A stretch of 64,000 nucleotides of DNA from PALSA-1004 sp963829085 (GCA_963829085.1 CAWHHJ010000015.1:248001-312000), one strand, 5' to 3'. Shown: positions 8,837 through 18,585, counted from the stretch's first letter. The notes: a model not told the origin generated them from the sequence alone. A program made the numbers and translations.

Positions 8837-10424
8837 ATGGATGAACTTAGGGCGTTTCTCGAATCCCAGCAGATGCTGGCGCTGTTTCTCACCATAGCCA
8901 TCGGTTATCTGGTTGGTGAGATCAATGTCAAAGGCTTCTCGCTCGGCGCCGGTGCGGTGCTGTTCGTCGCCATCGCTATCGGCTGGTTTGCGCCCAAGTC
9001 TGCGCCCGCGCCGATGATCGGCTCACTGGGCCTTGCGCTGTTCCTTTATACCGTTGGCATTCAGTATGGCAAGCAGTTCTTCATGGGGCTGACGAGCGCT
9101 CAGGGCATACGCGCGAACGCGATTGCGATCACCGGTGTTCTGCTCGCCGGCTTCGTCAGCCTGATGTTCGTCAAGTTCGCCAACATTACGCCCGGCACTG
9201 CGTTTGGACTTTTCGCCGGCTCCGGTACGAGCACAGCAACGCTGCAGGCCGCGCTGGCCGCGACGGGTACTAAGGATGCGGCAACGGGTTACGCGGTTTC
9301 TTATCCATTCGGCGTTGCCGGACCGATTCTGTTCCTTTACATCGTGTTCCTGGTCATGAAGCCGAAGTTCGATGCGCCGACTTCGAGCGGCGTCGAGTTC
9401 CAGGAAATCGCGGTGCAAAACCCGCAATTCTTCGGCAAGACGCTGTCAGAGCTGCTTGACCGCATTGCCGAGCGGCGTGCAGGTCACCGCGCTGCGCCGC
9501 GCCAGCCGCAATGAGCCCGCATCCGCCGCGTTCGTGCTCGCTCAAGACGACGTGATGTTCGTCGTCGGCCCGGACAAAGCTGCACTCGGCAAAGCGGCAA
9601 AAGTCATCGGGGAGGCGGCCCCGGGCCGCTTCACGAAGGACCGCCGGGATCTCGATTACCTGCGCGTATTCGCGTCGCGCCCGACGGTCGTCGGCCGCGC
9701 GCTCGGCGATATCGAATTGCCGGGCGAGAAGGGCGTAGTGATTCTGCATATACGGCGCGGCGACACCGATTTGCTGTCGCGTCCCGATCTTATCCTTGAA
9801 TTCGGAGATCGCATCGGCCTGATGGCCAATCGCGCAGAATTCCCGGCGTTGCGCAAATTCTTCGGAGATTCCATCAGGGCCACTGCCGAAGTCAGCTACA
9901 TCTCCGTCGGCCTGGGCATGGCGATCGGCTTTGCGGTTGGTGCTATCAGCATTCCGATACCCGGGATCGGCAAGATGGCGCTCGGGATGATCGGCGTGCT
10001 CCTCGTCGCGTTGATTCTGGGCAATGCGCGCCGCACGGGCGGCATCACCTGGACGATGCCGCTGTCAGCCAACAAAGTTCTGTTCAATCTGGGGCTCACC
10101 TTGTTCCTCGCGAACGCCGGGATGTCGACCGGCGCCAACGTCGTCGCCACGGTTGCTCAAAACGGGGTGATGATCCTGCTGCTCGGCGCAGCGGTGCTCG
10201 TTGCGATCGTGCTGCCCGTGATCGTGCTTGGGTTGTTTTTCTTCAAGATGTCGTATGACGAAATGGCCGGCGTGCTCGCCGGTGCGACCGGCAACCCGGC
10301 GATTCTTGCGTACGGGAACAAGCTTGCGCCGACGGACCGGCCGGACATCGGGTATGCGATGATCTTTCCGAGCATGACGATACTGAAAATCCTGTTCGTC
10401 AATATCGCGGCAGCGCTGATGTGA
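8837..10424 (+). CDS. YidE/YbjL/AspT-type transporter with TrkA-C domains, frameshifted
   Basis: About 528 residues across one lesion. The architecture is that of the aspartate:alanine exchanger family: about five membrane helices (residues 10-175), a cytoplasmic regulatory part with TrkA-C-like sequence (residues 190-345, including VQVTALRR and VVILHIRRGD), then a second set of helices ending in ILFVNIAAALM. The frame changes near 9464, where dropping one base of CGCATTG gives the expected DRLPSGVQV. As printed, the first frame ends at 9514. The ribosome binding site GACGGAGGA precedes the ATG. Position between pflA and a formate channel suggests exchange of an organic acid made or used in this pathway; the substrate is unknown. 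Confidence 0.82.
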
Positions 10425-10480
10425 CGACGCGACGAAATATCATTCATTAACATTTCGAATGACTTTATCGAGCTAGAGAC

Positions 10481-11395
10481 GTGCAAGGCGCTGCCAGACA
10501 ACCGATTGAAGTAGAACCGCGGATAGACAGCGCAAGAACGCCGCGGCCGGTAACGATCGATACCATCCTGCCTGCGGATATGGCCGTGCGGGCCGAGCAG
10601 AACGGCGTGCGCCGGGCGGGGATGGATGGGCTCACTGTCCTCGTGCTCGGGGTGATGGCCGGCGCCTTTATATCGTTCGGCGCCATCTTCGCGACTACGG
10701 TGAGCGCCGGCGCCGGTGCTTTGCCATATGGCGTGTCAAGGTTGTTGACCGGGGTGGTTTTTGCGTCGGGACTGATCATGGTTGTGGTTGCCGGGGCGGA
10801 GCTGTTCACCGGCAACAACCTGATCGTCATGGCGTGGGCAAGCGGCAAGGTGCGCACGCAAAGTATGCTCACCAACTGGCTGGTGGTGTTTATCGGAAAC
10901 TGCATCGGCGCACTCGGCACCGCGGCGCTGATGTTTTTTACTGCGCAATACACTTTTGGCGGTGGCGCGGTGGGGTTGTCAGCTCTGGTCACGGCCAACA
11001 GCAAGGCAGCGCTCGCCTTTGTCCCGGCGCTCACGCTGGGCATCATGTGCAATGCGCTCGTGTGCATCGCGGTCTGGATGTGTTTCAGCGCCCGTACCAC
11101 CGTCGACAGAGTCGTCATCATCATTCCTCCGATTGCCGCGTTCGTGGCCGCGGGCTTCGAGCACAGCATCGCCAACGTCTATTTCATTCCGATGGGCCTC
11201 TTCATCAAGATGGGAGCAGGCGATGCGTTCTGGCAATCGATTGGCAAGACAGCCGCAGATTTTCCCGCACTCACGTGGAACAATTTCGTGTTCGGAAATC
11301 TGCTCCCCGTGACGATTGGGAACATCATCGGCGGCTCACTGCTGGTGGGAGCGATGTACTGGTTTGTCTACCTCCGTAAGCAGCCGCCGCTATGA
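10481..11395 (+). CDS. focA: Formate/nitrite transporter family channel
   Basis: A protein of 304 residues with six membrane helices and the family pattern of the pentameric FNT channels: AGAFISFGAIFATT near residue 65, AGAELFTGNN near 107, and GIMCNALVCIAVW near 188. A hydrophilic N-terminal extension of about 45 residues precedes the first helix. The start is a GTG. Since it closes a run encoding pyruvate formate-lyase, the substrate is most likely formate rather than nitrite. The gap of 56 bases from the preceding gene is compatible with the same transcript. Confidence 0.88.
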   Translation: MQGAARQPIEVEPRIDSARTPRPVTIDTILPADMAVRAEQNGVRRAGMDGLTVLVLGVMAGAFISFGAIFATTVSAGAGALPYGVSRLLTGVVFASGLIMVVVAGAELFTGNNLIVMAWASGKVRTQSMLTNWLVVFIGNCIGALGTAALMFFTAQYTFGGGAVGLSALVTANSKAALAFVPALTLGIMCNALVCIAVWMCFSARTTVDRVVIIIPPIAAFVAAGFEHSIANVYFIPMGLFIKMGAGDAFWQSIGKTAADFPALTWNNFVFGNLLPVTIGNIIGGSLLVGAMYWFVYLRKQPPL

Positions 11396-11667
11396 GTAAA
11401 GATATAACAAGATGGCCGTCATAAGCGCCGGATTTTTCACCTGCGCTTAACTGCATACTGCGCCAGGCATCAGGGGATATGCATTATGACTTTACATGTT
11501 GCAAGTCCCCTATACGAAACGCGCGCTTTGCCGAGGCGCTGAGCGCCGGTTATTTTGAAGACAACTTGAAGAAAGTGAAGCGACCGCTGGCGGCTGGCTT
11601 AAGACACCTGCTTCGCTATCACTGATGCAATAGCAACGTAACAGCATCATCAACAGGGAAGAAAAAT

Positions 11668-13098
11668 ATGAAGACTTTGCATAAAACGATTGCTGCCTGC
11701 CTGATTGCTGCCCTGGCGCTGGTGCAATTCGCGCATGCGCAGGACGCGAAGGAGCCGGCGCCGTTCAAAAAAGAACAAATCGAGCAGCTGGTAGCGCCCA
11801 TCGCGCTGTATCCCGATGCGCTGATTGCGCAGATTCTGATGGCGTCGACTTACCCGCTTGAAGTCGTGGCGGCGGCGCGGTGGGTGAAAGCGAATCCGAA
11901 CGTGAAAGATAAGGCGCTCGAAGACGCGATGCAGAAGGAGACGTGGGACGCGAGCGTAAAGTCGCTGACTGCATTTCCGCAGGTGCTCGCGATGATGAAT
12001 GAAAAGCTCGATATGACTCAGTCGCTGGGCGATGCGTTTCTCGCGCAGCAAAAAGAAGTGCTCGATGCGATTCAGCGCTTGCGCGGCAAGGCTGAGCAGG
12101 CCGGCAATCTGAAAACGACCAAGGAGCAGACGGTCAGCACGGTGAAGGAAAACAACCAGACCGTGATCAAGATCGAGCCCGCCCAGCCGGATGTCGTATA
12201 TGTGCCGACGTATCAGCCGGCCGTCTACGGGGCGTGGCCGTATCCCGCGTATCCGCCCTATTCGTACTATCCGCCGGGTTATGTGCCCGGTGCGGCGTTG
12301 TTTTCCTTCGCGGTTGGCGTGGCAGTCGGCAATGCGATGTGGGGGAACTGCAACTGGGGCGGCGGCAATGTGAATGTGAATGTGAACAAGTACAATAATT
12401 TCAATCGCACCAACGTTCAGAACTCAAATTGGCAGCATTCGCCCGAACATCGAAAGGGTGCGCAATATCGCGATAAGGGGACGCAGGAGCGCTTCGGCAA
12501 CCAACGTACCGGTGCGGATTCCCGCGAACAGTTTCGCGGACGTGCGGATCAAGGGCGTAATGACATCGGACGCGGCGATGCCGATCGCTTCAAAGGGCAG
12601 GGTGGTGTCGGCGATCGCGGTGGTGTTGGTGGTGCCGGTGGTGTGGGAGATCGTGGTGGCGTCGGCGGACCCGGTGGTGCCGGTGGTCCGGGTGGCGTTG
12701 GTGGTGCCGGCGGCCCCGGTGGTGTGGGTGGTGCCGGTGGCCCGGGGGGTGCCGGTGGTGTCGGTGATCGGGGTGGTGCTGGTGGTCCCGGTGGTGTCGG
12801 CGATCGCGGCGGGGTCGGCGGTGCTGGTGGTCCCGGTGGTGTCGGCGATCGCGGTGGCGTCGGTGGTGGTGGCGATCGCGGTGGCGTCGGTGGTGTCGGC
12901 GATCGCGGTGGCGGTGGTTTCCAGGGCGTCGGCAATGGGGGCCAAACGCGCGACTATAGTAGTCGCGGCGCAAGCAGCCGCGGCGGCGGCGGCGGGGATT
13001 TTTCAGGCGGTTCGCGTGGCGGCGGTGGTATGGGCGGGGGCGGCGGCGGTGGACGTGGCGGTGGCGGCGGCGGGCGCGGCGGCGGTGGCAGGAGGTGA
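11668..13098 (+). CDS. DUF3300 secreted protein with glycine-rich tail
   Basis: A protein of 476 residues. It begins with a signal peptide (MKTLHKTIAAC to about AHAQ, residue 25). Residues 35-175 are the DUF3300 domain, with APIALYPDALIAQILMAS, AAARWVKANP and a YVPTYQPAVYG stretch near residue 176. A hydrophobic VGVAVGNAMWG segment and Asn-rich stretch follow. The last 165 residues are Gly/Asp/Arg-rich repeats built on VGDRGG and VGGAGG. The family is periplasmic or envelope-associated, function unknown. It precedes a DUF2950 gene, a pairing seen repeatedly in proteobacteria, and the two overlap the ribosome binding site. Confidence 0.9.
   Translation: MKTLHKTIAACLIAALALVQFAHAQDAKEPAPFKKEQIEQLVAPIALYPDALIAQILMASTYPLEVVAAARWVKANPNVKDKALEDAMQKETWDASVKSLTAFPQVLAMMNEKLDMTQSLGDAFLAQQKEVLDAIQRLRGKAEQAGNLKTTKEQTVSTVKENNQTVIKIEPAQPDVVYVPTYQPAVYGAWPYPAYPPYSYYPPGYVPGAALFSFAVGVAVGNAMWGNCNWGGGNVNVNVNKYNNFNRTNVQNSNWQHSPEHRKGAQYRDKGTQERFGNQRTGADSREQFRGRADQGRNDIGRGDADRFKGQGGVGDRGGVGGAGGVGDRGGVGGPGGAGGPGGVGGAGGPGGVGGAGGPGGAGGVGDRGGAGGPGGVGDRGGVGGAGGPGGVGDRGGVGGGGDRGGVGGVGDRGGGGFQGVGNGGQTRDYSSRGASSRGGGGGDFSGGSRGGGGMGGGGGGGRGGGGGGRGGGGRR
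12598..12935 (+). repeat. Imperfect tandem repeats encoding VGDRGG/VGGAGG units
   Basis: Short GGTGGTGTCGGCGATCGC-like units recur about every 18-39 bases with small variations, encoding Gly-rich units with regularly spaced Asp-Arg. The opposite strand has long open frames here only because the composition is so biased. Such DNA is prone to length change by slippage, so tail length probably varies between strains. Confidence 0.75.
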
Positions 13099-13101
13099 TC
13101 A
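13091..13101 (+). promoter_or_regulatory. Perfect extended Shine-Dalgarno for the DUF2950 gene
   Basis: GGAGGTGATC is fully complementary to the 3' end of 16S rRNA and lies just before the ATG at 13104. It overlaps the DUF3300 stop codon at 13096-13098. It decides the start of the next gene in favour of 13104 over the GTG at 13095 that would sit inside the site. Confidence 0.75.
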
Positions 13102-13103
13102 CC

Positions 13104-14097
13104 ATGCGAACTTCCAGCAAAAACACTGCACCACCGTCCAACTCATCCGCGGAGTCCGGCATGCATTCGATTCGAAAAACTGATCTGTTGCGTCACGTGC
13201 GCGCGCTTGCAACGCTGCTGGTGATGACTGCGCTGCTCGTCGCGCCGGCAGCCTGGGCACAGAAAAACTTCCGTACGCCCGACGATGCATTCAAGGCACT
13301 CGTCGCCGCTGCACGCGCGCACGACAGCAAGGCGCTCGAGTCGATACTGGGGCCCGGCGGTAAAAAAATTCTGCCATCGGGCGATCCCGTCGCCGACCGC
13401 AATGCGCTCGATCGCTTTGCGAAGGCGTACGATGAAGCGAACAAGATCGAAACGGCTGGCGAGGAAAAGGCGACGCTCACCGTCGGCAACGATGCATGGC
13501 CGTTCCCGATCCCCGTCGTCAAAACGGCTGGCGGCTGGCACTTCGACCCCAAGCAGGGGCAGGAAGAACTGCTTAACCGCCGCATCGGCCGCAACGAACT
13601 TACTGTGATTCAGGTCGTGCAGGCGTATGTCGATGCGCAGCGCGAGTACCTACACGCGCAATCCCGAGAACGACAAGCTACTGCACTACGCGCAGAAATT
13701 CGTGAGTACGAAAGGTAAACGTGACGGTCTTTACTATCCAACGCCGGATGGCCAGCCGCCCAGCCCGCTCGGCGTTTTGTTTGCACGCGGACAAGCCGAA
13801 GGGTACAAGCCGGGTACGGCGGCAAAACCGAACCCGTACTATGGCTACTACTATCGCATCCTCAAGGGACAGGGGCCGAATGCAAAAGGCGGCGCTTACG
13901 ATTACGTAGTCAAGGGCAAGATGATAGGCGGCTTCGCGTTGGTGGCATATCCTGCGGAGTATCGCAAGACGGGCGTCATGACGTTCATCGTCGATCATGA
14001 CGGCGTCGTTTTTCAGAAAGATCTCGGCCCGAAAACAGCGGCGATCGCCGGCAAGATGACGAAGTTCGACCCGGACGCGACGTGGAAACGCTTGTGA
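13104..14097 (+). CDS. DUF2950 secreted protein, frameshifted
   Basis: About 330 residues across one lesion. After an N-terminal hydrophilic stretch there is a signal peptide ending near AAWAQ (about residue 52). The DUF2950 domain then follows with FRTPDDAFKALVAAAR, ILPSGDPVADR, NDAWPFPIPVVK, GWHFDPKQGQEELLNRRIGRNEL, and in the second frame YGYYYRILKGQGP and the C-terminal FDPDATWKRL. An extra C at 13649-13650 breaks the frame between QREY and YTRNPEND. As printed, the first part stops at 13718. Function is unknown; with DUF3300 upstream it presumably acts in the periplasm. Confidence 0.82.
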
Positions 14098-14171
14098 GCC
14101 GGCCGCGCGGCAGCTCCGATTCCTAACAGACAAGCCTACGCTGGCGGCCGCGTCGACGAGCTGAGCACGCA

Positions 14172-15212
14172 ATGCCTTTTGCAAGCCTGTTTTCGAACGT
14201 AGCGGCGCGGCTATTCGGCAGCGCGGCAGCGGGCGGCGTTGCCGCAGCGGAGCCAGAGCTCGTGAAAACGGCGATAGAAGCGATCGTCGATGCCGTAGAT
14301 CCGCGTTTGCGCACGGTCTCCGGTTACCAGCGCAGCATCGGCCCTGGAGTCGGGTGCACGATCGCGCATTTGCGCTCGATGGCGGCGAATTTGCCCGAGC
14401 CGATCATGATCGCACGCGGCGCGTGGGGCAGCGATCCACTCCTGAATGCACTGTTCGCAACCGCCAACGACGTGCCTGCTCTCCTCGGCGCCAGCGCGGA
14501 GCTGCGCTCTTATTTTGAACGGACAAGCGCCGACGATGCGTGTGTGTTGCTCGGTATGCAGAAGACTGAGCGCAGCGTCTTTGCTCCGGCCATTGTCGAC
14601 GGCGTGCTGCGTCAGGACATCGCGCAAACGACCGTAAGCTTCTCAAAACATCGCCTGGTTGCGCCCGCTGCCAATTTCATCGACTGCCGTCGCGAAGTCG
14701 GCACGCTCATCCTGCGGCGGCTTGCAGAACTTGCGCTCGCTCGCATCACCGCGCTGGCGGAGCGCGCCACCGGGCTCGAGCAACGCAAAGGCATGCTGGC
14801 GGCCAAGCTGCGCATGCTCAATCTGCGGCGCAATGGTCTGGGACAGATGGCCAATGGTGCGGGTGATGTCGCAGGCGAAATCGCTGCAATCGAGCGAGAA
14901 CTTAAGTCGACCGTCGATGAATATGTCGAGACAAAGACCAGCCAGGCTACGCTGACTACGCGCATCGATCATATCAATGCGATCTTCACTGCGCCCGCCG
15001 AACACGTATCGCTGGCGCATGTCGCGCTGCGCGTCAATAAGATGGGTTACAAGGTGGAAGCCAACGCGAGCGAGCCTGCGGCGGATCTAAGCTTGCACGA
15101 GCTTTCGATCGGCAATGGGTTAAAGGCGGTGATAGCGTTCGTGCGCTGCCGGCGCGAGGAGCTACCGCCGCGCGAAAGTCTGCTCGTGCGGGCTGCACGG
15201 GAAGGGCTTTGA
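14172..15212 (+). CDS. Hypothetical protein, 346 residues
   Basis: I do not recognise this family. Codon use and the clean frame support a real gene. The N-terminal 40 residues are Ala-rich and hydrophobic in part but lack a clear cleavage site. Residues 45-180 look globular, with RTVSGYQRSIGPGV and a segment where a single-letter run of Ala/Leu is frequent. Residues 180-265 are strongly helical and coiled-coil-like (LARITALAERATGLEQRKG through AAIERELKSTVDEYVETK). The end carries a short conserved-looking block (NKMGYKVE). There is no membrane segment of normal length. It sits between DUF2950 and an AI-2E permease on the same strand, 74 bases after the former. Confidence 0.7.
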   Translation: MPFASLFSNVAARLFGSAAAGGVAAAEPELVKTAIEAIVDAVDPRLRTVSGYQRSIGPGVGCTIAHLRSMAANLPEPIMIARGAWGSDPLLNALFATANDVPALLGASAELRSYFERTSADDACVLLGMQKTERSVFAPAIVDGVLRQDIAQTTVSFSKHRLVAPAANFIDCRREVGTLILRRLAELALARITALAERATGLEQRKGMLAAKLRMLNLRRNGLGQMANGAGDVAGEIAAIERELKSTVDEYVETKTSQATLTTRIDHINAIFTAPAEHVSLAHVALRVNKMGYKVEANASEPAADLSLHELSIGNGLKAVIAFVRCRREELPPRESLLVRAAREGL

Positions 15213-15264
15213 GCGAGTTTCATGGCGCGACGAGACCTCAACTGCGCGCCGCCGCGCGTATGCG

Positions 15265-15280
15265 TTGGACCAAGGTCCAA
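15265..15280. promoter_or_regulatory. Second copy of dyad TTGGACCAAGGTCCAA
   Basis: This is identical in all 16 bases to the site at 866-881, with an added shared CG before and T after. It is centred about 62 bases before the ATG of the AI-2E family permease, in the 122-base gap after the preceding gene. Two exact copies of a 16-base perfect dyad, each in front of an operon start, indicate a common regulator. Confidence 0.5.
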
Positions 15281-15334
15281 TCGCTTGCTTCGTATACATA
15301 TGGGATAAAGGATGACGATCATCGATCTCGCCTC

Positions 15335-16409
15335 ATGAAACCCCCTGCCTTCGATCTCGTGCGCAACATGCTGGCGGTGCTGTTCATCGTCGCCATCATC
15401 GCCGTCAGTGCGTGGCTGCTCGCCCCGTTCTTGCCAGCACTCGTGTGGGCCACCTTGCTGGTGGTCGCAACATGGCCGCTGATGCTGGCCGTGCAGCGGC
15501 GGCTGTGGGGCAAGCGCAGTCTCGCGGTGATCACGATGACACTGGCATTACTGCTGGTAGTCCTGGCCCCGCTCGGCCTCGCGGTGTCGACCATCGTCGT
15601 CAACGCCGACGACCTGGGCGCGCGTTTCAAGTACGATCACACAGTCGAGCGTGCCGGCGCCGCCCGCGTGGGCAGAACAAGTACCCATCGTCGGCACGCG
15701 GCTGGCGGCCAAATGGCGCGAGCTCGCCGCCCTTAGTCCGGATGAACTGCGTGAACGCTTCACGCCGCAGGCGCAGGAAGCCGGGCACTGGATATTGGCC
15801 AAGGCGGGCACGCTTGCAATGTTTCTCGTTCATCTGCTGCTCACGGCGATCATCTCCGCGCTGTTCTACTTTAACGGCGAGAAGGTCGTGGCGGGAGTTC
15901 GCGCATTTGCGCGGCGGCTCGCGGGCTTGCATGGCGAGCGCTCGGTCGCGCTTGCCGGGCAGTCGATCAAGGCGGTGGCGCTCGGGGTCGTCGTCACCGC
16001 CTGCGTTCAGGCGGCTTTGGGCGGCATCGGCGTGATAGTCGCCGGCGTGCCGTTGGCGTCGCTGCTGACAGCGCTGATGTTCATTCTCGCGGTCGCACAG
16101 ATCGGCGCGGCGCCCGTGCTGCTCGTGGCCCTGGTGTGGCTCTACTGGCAGGGCGACACCGTGACCACCGCTCTGTTTTTCGTGTGGGCGCTGTTCGTCG
16201 CCACCATCGACAATGTGATTCGTCCGGTCCTCATCAAGCGCGGCGCGGATCTGCCGCTGGTTTTAATCTTTGCGGGCGTGATCGGCGGACTCATCGGGTT
16301 CGGTATCGTCGGGCTGTTTGTAGGCCCCGTAGTGCTCGCGATTGCTTATACCTTGCTCGGCGTCTGGGTCAGCGACGAGCGGGAAAGCGCGGTCGACGCG
16401 CGCGCCTGA
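15335..16409 (+). CDS. AI-2E family transporter (UPF0118), frameshifted
   Basis: About 358 residues across one lesion, normal for this family of polytopic permeases. Visible features are two N-terminal helices (MLAVLFIVAIIAVSAWLLAPFLPALVWATLL), a soluble stretch, and five or so C-terminal helices including the family block FVATIDNVIRPVLIKRGADLPL and GVIGGLIGFGIVGLFVGPVVLAI. The frame changes between about 15631 and 15640; dropping one base gives RFKSITQSSVPAPPAW. As printed, the first frame stops at 15736. The family includes autoinducer-2 exporters and Na+/H+ antiporters, so the substrate is not predictable. Confidence 0.82.
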
Positions 16410-16498
16410 TCCCCGAAAGCTCCAGTGGCATACTCCTGCAACCAAGCGCTCCGTGCGAGAAATGCCGGCGCGCGTAGTTGCGCATGCACGGAGATTTG

Positions 16499-17882
16499 AT
16501 GTTCGCCTGGAACCGCTGGTACAGCATCAAAAGCTATCTCAGTTCGGCCCTTTGGACAGTTCCCCTATTCGCGCTCGTAGCGGGGCGCATCGTGAAATTT
16601 CTTTCCGAGATGCTCGGTGCCTGGATGGACGAGCGGGGGATATATGGCCTGAATACGACTTACCTGGGACTGAATGCCGCGGAAGCGAACGCATTTCTCG
16701 ATCGCATGTTTACCATGAACCTGTCGTTTCTCGTGTTCACATTCGGTTCGCTGCTGGTGGCCATCCAAATCGCGGGCGGCCAGTACACGCCGCGCATCAT
16801 TGCGACTACGCTGCTGCGCGACAATGTCATACGCTGGATCGTCGGGTTGTTTATGTTTTCGCTGATCTGGGGCAACCGAACCATGGTGCAGATTTCAAGC
16901 ACCGTGGTTCCTCAGTTTCAGGTTTTTATGGCGGCGAGTCTTGCGATAGCTTCTTTGATCGCGTTTCTTTTGCTGATCGATTACTCCGCGAAGTTGTTGC
17001 GGCCCGTCTCGCTGGTCGCCCGCGTCGGGGAGCAAGGTATTCAAGTCATTGAAAGCATGTATCCGTCCGCGACCCGGCACGATTACATGCCGCCGGTGAT
17101 TCCCAAGAAGCGCATTTGGAATATTTTTTCAAGGAGTGCGCGCCCAGGTGCCCGCTGCCACGGCACCTGGCGTCAGGCGCGGGCCGCCGGATCGCGACGT
17201 CTATCATCAAGGCAAGTCCGCGATCGTGTTGGCTGTGAATGTCAAACGGCTGGTAAGCATGGCGCAGGCGGCCGACTGCGTCATCGAAGTGGTTCCGCAA
17301 GTCGGCGACTTCCTGGCGGCCGAAGATTCTCTATTTCACGTGTATGGCAACGTCGGTGCAATTGACGACCGCAGGCTGCGGGAACTGGTTGCCATCGGTT
17401 CCGAGCGGACCATGGAGCAGGACCCGATGTTTGCGTTTCGCATCGAAGTCGACATCGCGCTGAAGGCATTGTCGCCCGCGATCAATGACCCGACTACGGC
17501 CGTGCTCGCCATAGACCAGTTGCACCGTCTCCTGCGACTGGTCGGCCAGCGCTCTTTGCGTAAAAACGAAATCACCGACGACGAAGGACAGCCGCGCGTC
17601 ATCTTTCGCACGCCGAACTGGGAAGATTTCGTGCACATGACTTTCAGGGAGATTCGCCAGTGCGGCGCCGGCAGCCTGCAGGTGGCAAGACGTCTTCGTG
17701 CGGTGATCGAGAATCTCCTGGAAACGCTGCCGCAGCACCGGCATGCCGCACTTCAGCAGGAACTCGCCTTGCTGGATCGAGCGCTGGTCAGGCTGCACTT
17801 GATTGCGGAGGACCTCGCGTTGGCGAGAATCGCCGATTCTCAAGGGCTGGGTGGCGAGTCGAGCGCGCAAATGCAGCAATGA
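16499..17882 (+). CDS. DUF2254 membrane protein, frameshifted
   Basis: About 460 residues across one lesion, the usual DUF2254 size. Four membrane helices lie in the first 180 residues (near 18, 75, 118 and 150). A soluble C-terminal domain follows with VPQVGDFLAAEDSLFHVYG and the hallmark ALSPAINDPTTAVLAIDQL. The frame changes between about 17115 and 17185; as printed, the first frame runs on to 17365 with unrelated residues. The start at the ATG 16499 is supported by GGAG at 16490-16493; an earlier ATG at 16484 is possible. Function is unknown. It is followed after 19 bases by a carbonic anhydrase gene. Confidence 0.82.
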
Positions 17883-17901
17883 CTCCGCGCACGAGGCTGC
17901 C

Positions 17902-18585
17902 GTGGATAAACTGATCATGGGCATCGTCGATTTTCGCGAACGCATGCTGCCCGAATATGCCGCGCGGTTTAAAGATCTCGCGCTCAAGCACAAAGCGGAT
18001 GCGCTTTTCATCTCGTGTGCCGACAGCCGGGTGGTGCCCGATTTGCTCGCATCCACTCATCCGGGGGACCTGTTTACGATGCGTAACGTCGGCAACCTGA
18101 TTCCGCCGGCTACCGACGAAGGCGCATCGACGGGCGACGTTTCCGAGGCGAGCGCGATCGAGTATGCGGTGTTGGCCCTCAACGTCGCGAATGTAGTCGT
18201 GTGCGGGCATTCGGAGTGCGGTGCGATGAAAGCGATCGTGGCACCCGACCCGAAACTGAAAGCGCCCAATCTCGAGCGCTGGCTGCATCATGCGCGCACC
18301 GCTTTATTCCGTTTGCAACACGAAGGGCCGCTCGATGCGGCGCTCAAGCCTCACGACCAGTTATCCCAGCTCAACGTGCTCGTTCAGCTCGAACACTTGA
18401 TGACCTATCCGATAGTTCGACAGCGTGTCGCCGCCGGCGAGCTGGCTTTGAGCGGCTGGTGGTTTGATATTGCGACCGGCGACATGTATTCGTATGAGCG
18501 CGCACGGCGATCGTTCGGGTTGATCGATCGAGCAATGGCGGAACGCATGATTGCGCAAATCGCGCGCTCTCACGGTAGTTCATGA
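17902..18585 (+). CDS. Beta-class carbonic anhydrase
   Basis: A protein of 227 residues that interconverts carbon dioxide and bicarbonate in the cytoplasm. The zinc ligands are Cys39 (in ISCADSR), His103 and Cys106 (in CGHSECGAM), with the Asp41-Arg43 dyad of the beta class. The start was placed at the GTG giving MDKLIMGIVDFRERML, which matches the family N-terminus and follows CGAGG at 17892-17896. The open frame extends further upstream into DUF2254 without family support. Intact, unlike its upstream neighbour. Confidence 0.92.
   Translation: MDKLIMGIVDFRERMLPEYAARFKDLALKHKADALFISCADSRVVPDLLASTHPGDLFTMRNVGNLIPPATDEGASTGDVSEASAIEYAVLALNVANVVVCGHSECGAMKAIVAPDPKLKAPNLERWLHHARTALFRLQHEGPLDAALKPHDQLSQLNVLVQLEHLMTYPIVRQRVAAGELALSGWWFDIATGDMYSYERARRSFGLIDRAMAERMIAQIARSHGSS

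Noticed and set aside
11461..11520. AGGGGA and TCCCCT arms separated by about 26 bases before the DUF3300 gene
   Set aside because: Short arms with a long AT-rich loop; no support as terminator or riboswitch.
12424..13162. Long Pro-, Thr- and His-rich frames opposite the DUF3300 tail
   Set aside because: They mirror the Gly-rich repeats in other frames and strands. Composition is extreme and no ribosome binding site precedes them.
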